Shown here in pieces: positions 1 through 9,829 of a DNA stretch of 64,000 nt. Origin of the DNA: an uncultured Rhodospirillaceae bacterium (GTDB lineage Bacteria; Pseudomonadota; Alphaproteobacteria; Rhodospirillales; Magnetospirillaceae); assembly GCA_903901915.1 (NCBI GenBank), contig CAIUSV010000084.1:1-64000 (forward strand), written 5' to 3'. How positions within the stretch are numbered: position 1 is the first letter of the stretch; each line of letters opens with the position of its first letter. Made by a program: the position numbers and the translations under genes. The notes beneath the pieces were generated by a model that made no database searches, was not told the DNA's origin, and was given only the letters and a program-made list of their open reading frames with translations.

Positions 1-150
1 CTTCAGCCGGACCGCCTCCTCGACCGCGATCTCGTCGAACGGATTCATCGAGAACTTGACGTTGGCCGTCTCTACCCCGGTCTGGTCGCCCTTGACCCGG
101 ATCTTGACGTTGTAGTCGATTACCCGCTTGATCGAGACGAGCAGTTTCAT
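1..150 (-). CDS. etfB: Electron transfer flavoprotein beta subunit, N-terminal part (truncated by window edge)
   Basis: Reverse complement reads [50 protein letters not shown], typical EtfB N-terminus. Confidence 0.88.
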   Translation of the reverse strand, partial: MKLLVSIKRVIDYNVKIRVKGDQTGVETANVKFSMNPFDEIAVEEAVRLK

Positions 151-152
151 GG

Positions 153-1781
153 TCAAAGCTCCTTGGCCTTCTGGCGCAGCATGAACTTCTGGACCTTGCC
201 GGTCGAAGTCTTGGGCAGCCCGCCGAACACGATGGTCTTGGGAACCTTGAAGTGGGCCATGCGCTCGCGGCAGAAGGTCATGATCTCGGCCTCGGTGGTC
301 TCGGCGCCCTCCTTGAGGGCGATGAAGGCGCACGGGGTCTCGCCCCACTTCTCGTCGGGCCGGGCGACCACGGCGGCTTCCATGATGGCCGGGTGGCCGT
401 AGAGGATGTCCTCGACCTCGATCGACGAGATGTTCTCGCCGCCCGAGATGATGATGTCCTTGGACCGGTCCTTGATCTCGATGTAGCCGTCGGGATGGCA
501 TACCGCCAGGTCGCCGGTATGGAACCAGCCGCCGGCGAAGGCCTCGTCGGTGGCGGGGATGTTCTTGAGATAGCCCTTCATGACGTTGTTGCCGCGCATG
601 AAGATCTCGCCCACCGTCTTGCCGTCCTTGGGCATGGGGGCGAGGCTCAGCGGGTCGCCCACCATCAGCCCCTCCAGCATGGGACCGCGCACGCCCTGGC
701 GGGCCTTGATCTGGGCCTTTTCCTCGATGGACAGGCCGTCCCACTTGCCGTGCCAGACGCATTGAACCGCGGGGCCGTAGGTCTCGGTCAGGCCATAGAC
801 ATGGGTGACGTCCCAGCCCATGCGCTCCATGCCGGCGATGATCGGCGCCGGCGGGGCGGCACCGGCGGTCATCACCTTGACCGTGTGGACGATGCCGTCC
901 TTCATCGCGGCGGGGGCATTGTTGATCATATTGAGCACGATGGGGGCGCCGCAGAAATTGGTGACCTTTTCCTCGCGCACCGCCGCCAGGATGGCGTCGA
1001 CCCGGACATGCCGCAGGCAGACGCTGGTTCCGGCCACCACCGCCATGGTCCAAGGGAAGCACCAGCCGTTGCAATGGAACATCGGCAGGGTCCAAAGATA
1101 GACCGTCTCGTCGCTCATCTGCCAGGACAGGGCGTTGGACACCGCGTTGAGATGGGCGCCGCGGTGGTGATAGACGACGCCCTTGGGATTGCCGGTGGTC
1201 CCCGAGGTGTAGTTCAACGCGATGGCCTGCCATTCGTCGGTGGGCATGGTCCACGGCAGATCGTCGCCGGCCTCGTCCAGCAGCTGTTCGTAATTCTTCT
1301 CGCCCAGCAGCTCGCCGCCGACGTACTGGGGATCGTCGATGTCGATCACCGGAATGGTGCGCCCCAGGGTGGCCAGGGCCTTTTTCACCACCGGCGAGAA
1401 CTCGCGGTCGGTGAGAAGGATCTTGGCCTCGCCGTGATTGAGGATGAAGGCGACGGCGTCGGCGTCAAGACGGGTGTTGATGGCGTTGAGCACCGCACCG
1501 GCCAGGGGTACGCCGAAATGCGCCTCGAAGGTCTCGGGAGTATTGGCGCCCATCACCGCGACGGTGTCACCCAGGCCGATGCCGCGCCGGGTCAGGGCGG
1601 CGGCCAGGCGGCGGCAGCGCAGGAAGGTTTCGGCCCAAGTCCGGCGCACCGGGCCATGGACGATGGCGACACGGTCGGGCCAGACGGCGGCGGCGCGCTC
1701 AAGAAAGGTCAGCGGCGTCAGCGGAACGAAATTGGCCGGATTCCGGTCGAGACCCAGGTCGTACGGATTGGAGGCGGACAT
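153..1781 (-). CDS. Acyl-CoA synthetase (AMP-binding, fatty-acid CoA ligase-like)
   Basis: 542 aa; [35 protein letters not shown] motifs. Confidence 0.93.
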   Translation of the reverse strand: MSASNPYDLGLDRNPANFVPLTPLTFLERAAAVWPDRVAIVHGPVRRTWAETFLRCRRLAAALTRRGIGLGDTVAVMGANTPETFEAHFGVPLAGAVLNAINTRLDADAVAFILNHGEAKILLTDREFSPVVKKALATLGRTIPVIDIDDPQYVGGELLGEKNYEQLLDEAGDDLPWTMPTDEWQAIALNYTSGTTGNPKGVVYHHRGAHLNAVSNALSWQMSDETVYLWTLPMFHCNGWCFPWTMAVVAGTSVCLRHVRVDAILAAVREEKVTNFCGAPIVLNMINNAPAAMKDGIVHTVKVMTAGAAPPAPIIAGMERMGWDVTHVYGLTETYGPAVQCVWHGKWDGLSIEEKAQIKARQGVRGPMLEGLMVGDPLSLAPMPKDGKTVGEIFMRGNNVMKGYLKNIPATDEAFAGGWFHTGDLAVCHPDGYIEIKDRSKDIIISGGENISSIEVEDILYGHPAIMEAAVVARPDEKWGETPCAFIALKEGAETTEAEIMTFCRERMAHFKVPKTIVFGGLPKTSTGKVQKFMLRQKAKEL

Positions 1782-1892
1782 TGACGACTTCTCCCTTGCG
1801 GCACAGATGCCTGCCGCGCTTCGGCACAGCGTTGAACGGATGCATAACAGACCGGCATTACCGGAATTTCTCAGGATTATGACGAATTGTTT

Positions 1893-2612
1893 CTACAGCC
1901 AGCAGACATCGGCGGCGAACAGGTAGCCGGCGCCATAGACGGTCTTGATCAGGCGCGGCGCCTTGGGATCGGCCTCGATCTTCTTGCGGATGCGCGAGAT
2001 GCGGACGTCGATGGAGCGGTCGAAGGGGAGGTCGTCGCGCTCCATGTCCTCGCCCTGCAACTGCTCGCGCGACAGAATTCGTTTGGGGGCCTTGAGCAGG
2101 GTCAGCAGCAGGCTGGCTTCGGCGGCGGTCAGCACTTCCTGGCGGCCGTCGGTGGCGCTCAGCGTCAGGTTGCCGGAATCGAACACCCATTCGGCAAAGC
2201 CGGCGCGGGTGGAAAGCGCCGCGCCGGCGGCGCAGGCCAGCTGGTCGCGGCGACGGATGACGCTGTTGACGCGGGCAACCAGCTCGCGCGGATCGAACGG
2301 CTTGACGATGTAATCGTCGGCCCCCAGTTCCAACCCCAGCACCCGGTCGGAAACCCCACCCCGACCGGTCAGGATGATGACGCCGAAGCGCACGTCCTCC
2401 CAAAGCTCGCGCACCAGGGTCAGGCCGTCCATGTCGGGAAGCCCCAGATCGACCAGGCACAGATCGGGCGGTTCGCGTCGGATGGCCTGGCGGGCGTCGC
2501 GCCCGTTGGCCAAAGGCGTCACTCGGTAGCCATACCCTTCCAGTACCTGCCGCAGCAGGGCGCGGATGTCGGGTTCATCCTCGATGACATAGATGCGCTT
2601 CTTGCCACTCAA
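1893..2612 (-). CDS. OmpR/TorR-type response regulator (REC + winged helix)
   Basis: KKRIYVIEDEPDIRALL, LVDLGLPDMDG, IVKPFDPREL, C-terminal DVRISRIRKKIE; likely TTG start at 2612 just after the upstream kinase stop. Confidence 0.88.
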   Translation of the reverse strand: MSGKKRIYVIEDEPDIRALLRQVLEGYGYRVTPLANGRDARQAIRREPPDLCLVDLGLPDMDGLTLVRELWEDVRFGVIILTGRGGVSDRVLGLELGADDYIVKPFDPRELVARVNSVIRRRDQLACAAGAALSTRAGFAEWVFDSGNLTLSATDGRQEVLTAAEASLLLTLLKAPKRILSREQLQGEDMERDDLPFDRSIDVRISRIRKKIEADPKAPRLIKTVYGAGYLFAADVCWL

Positions 2613-2623
2613 GCCGCAGATCC

Positions 2624-5482
2624 TCACGCCACATCGCAAGCCTCCGTCGTCCGGCCGATGGCGCCGACCAGAGCGGCCTTGTCCCAAGGCTTTCGTAATA
2701 TGACCAGATCGGCGGTATCGACGCTAGTGTCGAAGGAAAATCCGCTGACGAGAATGACGCGAATATCGGGATGATCGGCTTGAATCCGCCGTGCCAGTTC
2801 GATCCCCCCCATGCCGGGCATGACCACATCGGAGATGACCAGGCGCAGGCCGTCGATCTGATCGACGAGATAGGCGCCCTCGTCACCGCTTGCCGCCTCG
2901 ACCACCGAGAATCCCAGATCCACCAGTTGGCCGCGCAGAACCTCGCGGACGTCGGCGTCGTCCTCGACCACCAGGGCCAGTTGTCCCCGCCAGTCGAGAT
3001 CGCCAGTCCCGCCGGGGTCGCCGGGCGGATCGACGGCGAGCGAAACCGGCGTGGCCCGGGGCAGCAGGATGGTAACGGCGGCGCCTTCGCCCGGAATGCT
3101 TTCCAGATTGATGTAGCCGCGCGACTGCTTGACGAAGCCATAGACCATGGACAGGCCCAATCCCGAGCCCAGACGCTTGGTGGTGAAGAAGGGCTCGAAA
3201 GCCCTGCTCATTACGTCGGGGACAAATCCGCAGCCGGTGTCGGTGACGCGGATTTCCAGGTAGTCGTCGGCAAGCACCTTTTCGTCGAAATTCATCGGTT
3301 CGGTGATTCGGCGCACGGTGACCCCGATGTCCAGCCGCCCGCCGTCGGGCATGGCATCGCGGGCGTTGAGCGCCAGATTGATCAGGGCGTTTTCCAGCTG
3401 ATTGGGGTCGGCGATGGCCCAGCAATCATCTTCGCCGTCGGGGACCGAGAGGCTGATCGAACTGGGCAGCGAGCGCCGCAGCAGAATGGCGGCCTCGCGG
3501 ACCAGGGTGCAGACCTCGACCGGCTCGGGCTTTAAGGGTTGCTGACGTGAAAACGCCAGCAGGCGACTGGTGATGTCGGCGCCGCGCCGGCTGGCCCGCA
3601 CCGCCGGTTCCAGGTAGGCGTCCAGGCCGGGGGTTTCGCCATACTTTTCGCGGGCTGCGGCCAGATTGCCCAGAATGATCGACAGCAGGTTGTTGAAGTC
3701 GTGGGCCAATCCGCCGGACAACTGCCCCACCGCCTTCATGCGCTGGGCTTCCATCAGCCGGGCCTCGGTTTCCTTCTCGTCCGAGATGTCGAGCGTCAGC
3801 ACGAACAGCGCCACCACCTCGCCACCGGCGGCGACCTGGGGGATCAGGGTGTTCTTGGTGATGACGGTGTGTCCGGACGGGTGGGGGAAGCTGTACTCGA
3901 AGGTGACCTCCTCGCCCCTCCAGGCCCGTACCATATGGGGCTCGATGCCGGCATGGGCGCGTCGGCCGATGGCGGAGCCGAGATCATGTCCGATGACGGC
4001 GGCGGCGTCCCGGCGGACCAGATCGGCCCAACCCCGGTTGGCGAACCGGATGATTTCGTCGCGGTCGAGATAGGCGATGGCGGCGGGGATGGCGTCAAGA
4101 ATCAGGCGTTGGCGGGTCTCCGCCCCCTCCAGGTCTCGGGTTCGGTCGCGGACGCGGGAATCCAGGGTGGCGATGTCGCCGCGCACCCGCTGGATCATGC
4201 CGTCGAAGGCGCCGGCCAGCAGGCCGATCTCGTCATCGCGGCGGATGCCGCTCTCCACATGGAGATTGCCGGACTGAACCTGTTCGGCGGTCTCGGCCAG
4301 CCGGTTCAACGGCCGAACCAGTCGCGAAACCGCCAGATAGCCCAGGCCGCTGGCCACCAGCATCAGCGCCAGGGCAATGGTCATCAGGCGGTTGCCCAGA
4401 ACCGCCGACGAGCGCTTCAACTCGTCGCCATAGACCGAGGACGCGATGTACCAGTCGAATCCCTTGAAGTGGCGGACCCAGGAAATCTTTTCGTACGAAT
4501 AGTTGCCCGGATCACTGGGCTTGTCCCACAGATAGGTCAGGGGCCGGTCACTATCGGCGGCCTCCTTCAGTTCGGCGTTGATCAGCCGTCCGGTGGCGGG
4601 ATCGGTCAAGGTGCCGAACTCGGTGCCCTCGATGTTGGCGTTGGGATGGATGATCATGTTGTTGGCGGCGTCGAAGATGTAGACGTAGCCGGTGCGCGCG
4701 ATCCGGATGCTGCGCAATGCCTGGCGCAGATCGTCGATCGCCTCGATCTTGCGCCGCTCGACCTCGCGGTCGATGTCGTCGAAATAGGCGCCGGTGCCGA
4801 TGACCAGCCCATGACGGGGCAGATCGATGAAATACGAAAGCTTTTCGCTGGTCCTGGTCTCGCCCAGGCGCTGCCAGGGATAGGTGTGAAAGCCCTCTCC
4901 CTTCTCCCTGGCGATCTGGATGATGGTGGGCAGGATCGGCCGTCCCCCGGAATCGTGCAGGCCGGAAGCATCGCGCCCTTGGAACTCGGGGTCGGGATGG
5001 GATTGGATCACCGAGGAATAATCGGTCACCCAGATGTAGTCGTTATTGCCGTATTTGAAGGCTCGCAGTCCGTCGAACGCCTGGCGGCGGGCGTCCTGTT
5101 CGCTGATCTCTCCCCGTTCGGCGCGGGCGAAGACGTAGTCGAGATAGGAGGCCGCCAGCGATACGACATGGCGGAGCTGGGTCTTGTAGGAGTCGACTGT
5201 GATCGCCCGCTGGTCTTCCAGGCTGCCGTTGATCTTGCCGGCCATGACGAAGACGTTGTCGAGGATGGTGCGGCTGGCGTTCAGTTCGATTTCGTAGGCC
5301 TTTTCCTCGATCAGCGGCACCGAAAAGACGTAGATCGCCACCGAGAACAGCCCCACCGCGCCGACGATGGCGGAAAAGAGTCGGAGGAACAGGCGGGAAC
5401 GGATCATGGAAGACGCCTTCATGGGCTGTCGCTGACGGCGGCCCATCATTTCAAACCAAGCCTCCGCTCTCAATGACGTCAT
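2624..5482 (-). CDS. Hybrid sensor histidine kinase: Cache-type sensor, HAMP, PAS, HisKA, HATPase, REC
   Basis: GLAHDFNNLLSIILGNL H-box; NLALNARDAMPDGG N-box; C-terminal receiver LVISDVVMPGMGG; periplasmic Cache-like region. Real start may be 5422 or 5407. Confidence 0.9.
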   Translation of the reverse strand: MTSLRAEAWFEMMGRRQRQPMKASSMIRSRLFLRLFSAIVGAVGLFSVAIYVFSVPLIEEKAYEIELNASRTILDNVFVMAGKINGSLEDQRAITVDSYKTQLRHVVSLAASYLDYVFARAERGEISEQDARRQAFDGLRAFKYGNNDYIWVTDYSSVIQSHPDPEFQGRDASGLHDSGGRPILPTIIQIAREKGEGFHTYPWQRLGETRTSEKLSYFIDLPRHGLVIGTGAYFDDIDREVERRKIEAIDDLRQALRSIRIARTGYVYIFDAANNMIIHPNANIEGTEFGTLTDPATGRLINAELKEAADSDRPLTYLWDKPSDPGNYSYEKISWVRHFKGFDWYIASSVYGDELKRSSAVLGNRLMTIALALMLVASGLGYLAVSRLVRPLNRLAETAEQVQSGNLHVESGIRRDDEIGLLAGAFDGMIQRVRGDIATLDSRVRDRTRDLEGAETRQRLILDAIPAAIAYLDRDEIIRFANRGWADLVRRDAAAVIGHDLGSAIGRRAHAGIEPHMVRAWRGEEVTFEYSFPHPSGHTVITKNTLIPQVAAGGEVVALFVLTLDISDEKETEARLMEAQRMKAVGQLSGGLAHDFNNLLSIILGNLAAAREKYGETPGLDAYLEPAVRASRRGADITSRLLAFSRQQPLKPEPVEVCTLVREAAILLRRSLPSSISLSVPDGEDDCWAIADPNQLENALINLALNARDAMPDGGRLDIGVTVRRITEPMNFDEKVLADDYLEIRVTDTGCGFVPDVMSRAFEPFFTTKRLGSGLGLSMVYGFVKQSRGYINLESIPGEGAAVTILLPRATPVSLAVDPPGDPGGTGDLDWRGQLALVVEDDADVREVLRGQLVDLGFSVVEAASGDEGAYLVDQIDGLRLVISDVVMPGMGGIELARRIQADHPDIRVILVSGFSFDTSVDTADLVILRKPWDKAALVGAIGRTTEACDVA

Positions 5483-5590
5483 TGCCTGCGCATGGCTGGG
5501 TCCCGGCTACAATTCGTAACGATTGCCAGAAAATCCTGCAAAGGTCTCTTGTTACTCGGAGCGTGAAAAACATTCACGTTCGGAGGGGAC

Positions 5591-5905
5591 ATGCCAGAGT
5601 CGATGATTTATGCCCGGGTTCGCAGCAACCCGAAATTCCATGAACTTGTCCGCAAACGCAGCCGGTTGGCTATTGCTCTGTCGGTCATCGTCCTGGGCGC
5701 CTATTACACGTTCATGATGATTGTGGCCTTCGCCCCCGACATGCTGCGCACGCCTCTCAGCCAGGGGTCCAACCTGACGGTGGGAGTGCCGGTCGGAACC
5801 GCCATCATCGTCATTTCGTGGCTGCTGACCGGGCTGTATTCGCACTTCGCCAACGGCGAGTTCGAGGCTCTGAACAACGACGTGGTCCGTGAGGTGCTGG
5901 AATGA
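5591..5905 (+). CDS. DUF485 family small membrane protein
   Basis: 104 aa with two TM segments, directly upstream of and overlapping actP-like gene. Confidence 0.88.
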   Translation: MPESMIYARVRSNPKFHELVRKRSRLAIALSVIVLGAYYTFMMIVAFAPDMLRTPLSQGSNLTVGVPVGTAIIVISWLLTGLYSHFANGEFEALNNDVVREVLE

Positions 5906-7572
5906 GCCGCATCCTCGTACTCCTGGCGGTGTCGGCCTGTGTTGCCGCCGCCCCGGCCCTGGCCGGACCGGGCGATCTTGGCGGCGCCGAGAAGCAGCCG
6001 ATCAACGTGATCGCCATCGGCATGTTCTTCGCCTTCGTCATGGGCACCCTGGGCATCACCTACTGGGCATCCCGGCGCACCAAATCGGCTGCCGACTTCT
6101 ATACCGCCGGCGGCGGTATCACCGGCTTCCAGAACGGCTTGGCCATCGCCGGCGACTACATGTCGGCGGCGACGCTGCTGGGGTTGTCCAGCATGGTATT
6201 CGCCAAGGGCTTCGACGGTTTCATCTACACCATCAGCTTCTTCGTCGGCTGGCCGATCATCCTGTTCCTGCTGGCCGAGCGGTTGCGCAATCTGGGGCGG
6301 TATACCTTCGCCGATATCGCGTCCTATCGCCTCGACCAGTCGAAGATCCGCACATTCGCCGCCATCGGCTCGCTGACCGTGGTGTGCTTCTATCTGATCG
6401 TCCAGATGGTCGGTGCCGGCCAGCTGATCAAGCTGCTGTTCGGCCTTGATTATGCCGTGGCGGTAATCATCGTCGGCGTGCTGATGGTGATCTATGTCAC
6501 CTTCGGCGGCATGATCGCCACCACCTGGGTGCAGATCATCAAGGCCTGCCTGCTGTTGGGGGGTGGCGTTCTGCTGTGCATCCTGGCGCTTTCCCGCTTT
6601 GGCTTCAGCCTGGAGGCCATGGCGGCCAAGGCCGTCGCGTCCCACAGCGACGGGATCAAGCTGATGGGGCCCGGTACCTTGCTGGCCGACCCGGTTTCGG
6701 CGGTGTCGCTGTCGCTTGGTCTGGTGTTCGGCACCGCCGCCCTTCCGCATATCCTGATGCGCTTTTTCACCGTGCCCAATGCCAGGGAGGCGCGCAAGAG
6801 CGTGTTCGTGGCTTCGGGCTTCATCGGCTTCTTCTTCCTGGTGGTTTGTGTGCTGGGGCTTGCCGCCATCAGCATCGTCGGCACCGACCCTCAGTTCTTC
6901 GAGGGTGGCAAGGTCGGCGGCAAGCTGCTGGGCGGCGGCAACATGCCGGTGATGCATCTGGCCAAGGCGTTGGGCGGCAACCTGTTCCTGGGGTTCCTTT
7001 CGGCGGTCGCCTTCGCCACCATCCTGGCGGTGGTGTCGGGTCTGGCCCTGGCGGGGGCATCGGCCATCGCCCATGACATCTATGCGCGGGTCATGCGCAA
7101 GGGCCATGCCACCGAGGCCGAGGAAATGCGGGTCTCCAAGCTGTCCTCGCTGGTGCTCGGCGTGCTGGCGGTGGTTCTGGGCATCATGTTCGAGAAGCAG
7201 AACGTGGCGTTCCTGGTCGGCCTGACCTTCGGCATCGCCGCTTCGGCCAACTTCCCGGTGCTGTTCCTGTCCATGTACTGGCGGGGCCTGACCACCGCCG
7301 GGGCGTTGTGGGGAGGGCTTGCCGGTCTTGTCTCGGCGGTGACCTGCGTCGTGCTGTCCAAGGCGGTGTGGGTGGTGGTGCTGAACAACCCGGCGCCGAT
7401 CTTCCCCTACGAGCATCCGGCCCTGTTCTCCATGACCTTGGCCTTCCTGGTCACCATCGTCGTGTCCAAGTTGGACAACAGCGCCTCGGCGAAGGCCGAA
7501 CGGTCCCGGTTCGACGATCAGTGCGTCCGGGCCCAGACCGGAATCGGGGCGGCGGCGGCGTCGAATCACTGA
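5902..7572 (+). CDS. actP: Cation/acetate symporter (SSS family, ActP-like)
   Basis: 556 aa; [37 protein letters not shown]. Confidence 0.92.
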   Translation: MSRILVLLAVSACVAAAPALAGPGDLGGAEKQPINVIAIGMFFAFVMGTLGITYWASRRTKSAADFYTAGGGITGFQNGLAIAGDYMSAATLLGLSSMVFAKGFDGFIYTISFFVGWPIILFLLAERLRNLGRYTFADIASYRLDQSKIRTFAAIGSLTVVCFYLIVQMVGAGQLIKLLFGLDYAVAVIIVGVLMVIYVTFGGMIATTWVQIIKACLLLGGGVLLCILALSRFGFSLEAMAAKAVASHSDGIKLMGPGTLLADPVSAVSLSLGLVFGTAALPHILMRFFTVPNAREARKSVFVASGFIGFFFLVVCVLGLAAISIVGTDPQFFEGGKVGGKLLGGGNMPVMHLAKALGGNLFLGFLSAVAFATILAVVSGLALAGASAIAHDIYARVMRKGHATEAEEMRVSKLSSLVLGVLAVVLGIMFEKQNVAFLVGLTFGIAASANFPVLFLSMYWRGLTTAGALWGGLAGLVSAVTCVVLSKAVWVVVLNNPAPIFPYEHPALFSMTLAFLVTIVVSKLDNSASAKAERSRFDDQCVRAQTGIGAAAASNH

Positions 7573-7588
7573 ACCGTGCCGAATATGG

Positions 7589-7628
7589 CCGCGCCCGGGA
7601 TGTCATGCCCCGGGCGCGGTTGCTTTTG
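7589..7628 (+). terminator. Intrinsic terminator after actP
   Basis: Perfect 11-bp stem CCGCGCCCGGG / CCCGGGCGCGG followed by TTGCTTTT. Confidence 0.75.
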
Positions 7629-7692
7629 GTGCCGACCTGCTGCTATAGACCACGATCCGGCCAAGACGTGTCCAAGCCGGTGTTGAGGCCGA

Positions 7693-8673
7693 GTGATGAT
7701 GCCGAACAAGTGCCAGGATTGCCGGGACCGTGCCGCTTGGCTGGATATGTTCACCGCCCTGGCCTTGGCTATTTTCAAGACGGCCCTGGGCGTGCTGAGC
7801 GGCAGCATGGCGCTGCAAGCCCATTCGCTGCATTCCTTTGGCGATTTCCTGACCAAGGGGATCAATCTCGCCAGCGTCAAGCTGTCCAGCCGACCGGCGA
7901 ATTCGGCCTTTCCCTACGGCTATGGCAAGATCCAGTTCCTGTCGGCCAACTTCATCGGCATCAGCCTGATGGGCGGCGCCTTCGCCATGTTGTGGTACAA
8001 CATCAGCCATCTCGGGGCTGGACATGTCCAGGTTCCCGAGTTCTCGGCGGTCCTGGGCGCGCTTATCTCCGCCGGCACCGCCGAATTGATGCATCGCTAT
8101 CTCAGGTGTGTCGGCGAACATACCAACAGCCCCGCCATCATGGCCGCCGCCGCCGACAACCGGGGGGACGCCTATTCGTCGCTGGCCGTGCTGGGTGGCA
8201 TCGTGTTGTCGATTCTCGGCTGGGTTTCCGCTGATCATCTGGCGGCGATCCTGGTGTCTGTCCTGGTTATCCGGATCGGTGCGATCATCGCCTGGGACAG
8301 CATCCACGGTCTGATGGACGGCAGTGTTCCCGCCCATCGGATCGAGGCGATCCGGCAATTGCTGGCGGCCCATCACCCCGGCATTCGCGTCGTCGATCTG
8401 CGCGGGCGGCGCATGGGCGAGGCATGGGAAGTGGATCTGCGGCTATCGATTTCAAGCCAGGTCACGGTCGATGAGTGCCACACCCTGGAGAAGGAGATCG
8501 AGGCGCGGATCGGCCGTGAAATGTCTCATGCCTGCCATATCCGTATTCGCTTTGTTCCCGAGTCCGGCGGCACGTCCGGTGACCGGGTCATCGATGCGGC
8601 CTCGGCCGTTGATGAGTTCGCCGATCTGATCGAAGGCTCCGCCCTTCGTTCCCGTCCCCCCATCGTCCCCTGA
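7693..8673 (+). CDS. Cation diffusion facilitator transporter, MamB-like
   Basis: CQDCRDRAAW, SGSMALQAHSLHSFGD, FPYGYGKIQF, CVGEHTNSPAIMAAAADNRGDA, IHGLMDGSV, LRGRRMGEAWEVDLRL; resembles MamB as recalled. Confidence 0.85.
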   Translation: MMMPNKCQDCRDRAAWLDMFTALALAIFKTALGVLSGSMALQAHSLHSFGDFLTKGINLASVKLSSRPANSAFPYGYGKIQFLSANFIGISLMGGAFAMLWYNISHLGAGHVQVPEFSAVLGALISAGTAELMHRYLRCVGEHTNSPAIMAAAADNRGDAYSSLAVLGGIVLSILGWVSADHLAAILVSVLVIRIGAIIAWDSIHGLMDGSVPAHRIEAIRQLLAAHHPGIRVVDLRGRRMGEAWEVDLRLSISSQVTVDECHTLEKEIEARIGREMSHACHIRIRFVPESGGTSGDRVIDAASAVDEFADLIEGSALRSRPPIVP

Positions 8674-8811
8674 GCGGGGCGGCAACCCGCCGTCCTTTGG
8701 CGATCGCTGAAAAGGTCGCCTGAGCCGAAGGTATTTGTTACTTTCGTATGTGGATGCCATTGCCTTGGTGGCGCCAACCCGGAACCCTTTCGGCAACAGG
8801 AAGACTTAAGC

Positions 8812-9801
8812 ATGGATCTGTCCACTCGCTATCTCGGCTTGACCCTCAAGAACCCGCTGGTGGTTTCGGCGTCTCCCCTGGGACTTGATATCGGCAATAT
8901 CCGAAAGCTTGAGGATCACGGCGCCGCGGCGATCGTTCTGCCCTCGATCTTCCAGGAGGATATCGAGAACGAGATCGAAGAGATCGAACGTCTGGCCGTC
9001 GAGGGCAATTCCGAGGCGCTTTCCTATTTTCCGTCCGGTTTGGCCGACAATGTCGGCCCCGGGAACTACCTCAACCTGATTCGTCGCGCCCGCGCCGCCG
9101 TGGACATGCCGGTGATCGCCAGCCTGAACGGAACCTCCCGCGACGGCTGGATCGATTATGCCCGGCAGATTCAGGAGGCTGGCGCCAGCGCCCTCGAACT
9201 CAACGTATATTTTCTGCCCACCGACCTGACGTTGTCCGGTGACGAGGTCGAAGCCCGTTATGTCGATATCCTGAGCGCGGTCAAGCGGGAGGTTTCCATC
9301 CCGGTGGCCATGAAGCTTAGCCCGTTCTTCAGTTCGGTCGGCAACATGGTTCAGCGTCTGGATGCCGCCGGAGCCGACGGCTTCGTGCTGTTCAACCGCT
9401 TTTATCAGCCCGACATCGACCTGGAGGATCTGGCGCTGGTTCGTGATCTCAAGCTCAGCAACCGCGGTGAAATCCGTCTGCCGTTGTTGTGGATCGCGGC
9501 GCTGGCCGGCAAGGTCAAGGGGTCGATCGCCGCCAGTTCCGGCGTTCAGAGTTCGGCCGAGGTGATGAAGTACCTGTTTGTCGGCGCCGACGTGGTGATG
9601 ACGACGTCGGCGCTGATGCGTCACGGCATCGACTACATGAAGACCCTGCATGACGGGCTGGTGGCCGACCTCAATGTTCGCGAGGTCCAAAGCCTTGCCG
9701 AGATACGCGGCCGCATGAGCCGTGCCGCCATCGGTGGCCAGACGGCCTATGATCGGGTGAACTACATCCGGATTCTCAGGGGAGGGCAGCTCCAGGGATA
9801 A
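8812..9801 (+). CDS. Dihydroorotate dehydrogenase-like flavoprotein
   Basis: 329 aa; MDLSTRYLGLTLKNPLVVSASPLG; DHOD family TIM barrel pattern. Confidence 0.85.
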   Translation: MDLSTRYLGLTLKNPLVVSASPLGLDIGNIRKLEDHGAAAIVLPSIFQEDIENEIEEIERLAVEGNSEALSYFPSGLADNVGPGNYLNLIRRARAAVDMPVIASLNGTSRDGWIDYARQIQEAGASALELNVYFLPTDLTLSGDEVEARYVDILSAVKREVSIPVAMKLSPFFSSVGNMVQRLDAAGADGFVLFNRFYQPDIDLEDLALVRDLKLSNRGEIRLPLLWIAALAGKVKGSIAASSGVQSSAEVMKYLFVGADVVMTTSALMRHGIDYMKTLHDGLVADLNVREVQSLAEIRGRMSRAAIGGQTAYDRVNYIRILRGGQLQG

Positions 9802-9829
9802 TTCCCGTGTTCCCCGGGCTTGAGGTACT

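Noticed and set aside
252-1784. Long + strand ORF antisense to the acyl-CoA synthetase
   Set aside because: Shadow ORF caused by high GC codon bias; the minus-strand frame has clear family motifs
3701-5476. 591-aa + strand ORF antisense to the hybrid kinase
   Set aside because: Low-complexity G/D/Q/H-rich translation, no domain, complement of a real gene
5704-7569. 621-aa - strand ORF antisense to actP
   Set aside because: H/Q/G/D-rich shadow frame with no recognisable domain
7693-8673. Magnetosome island
   Set aside because: Only one MamB-like CDF; no mamA/E/K/M/O/Q-like genes were recognised in the window
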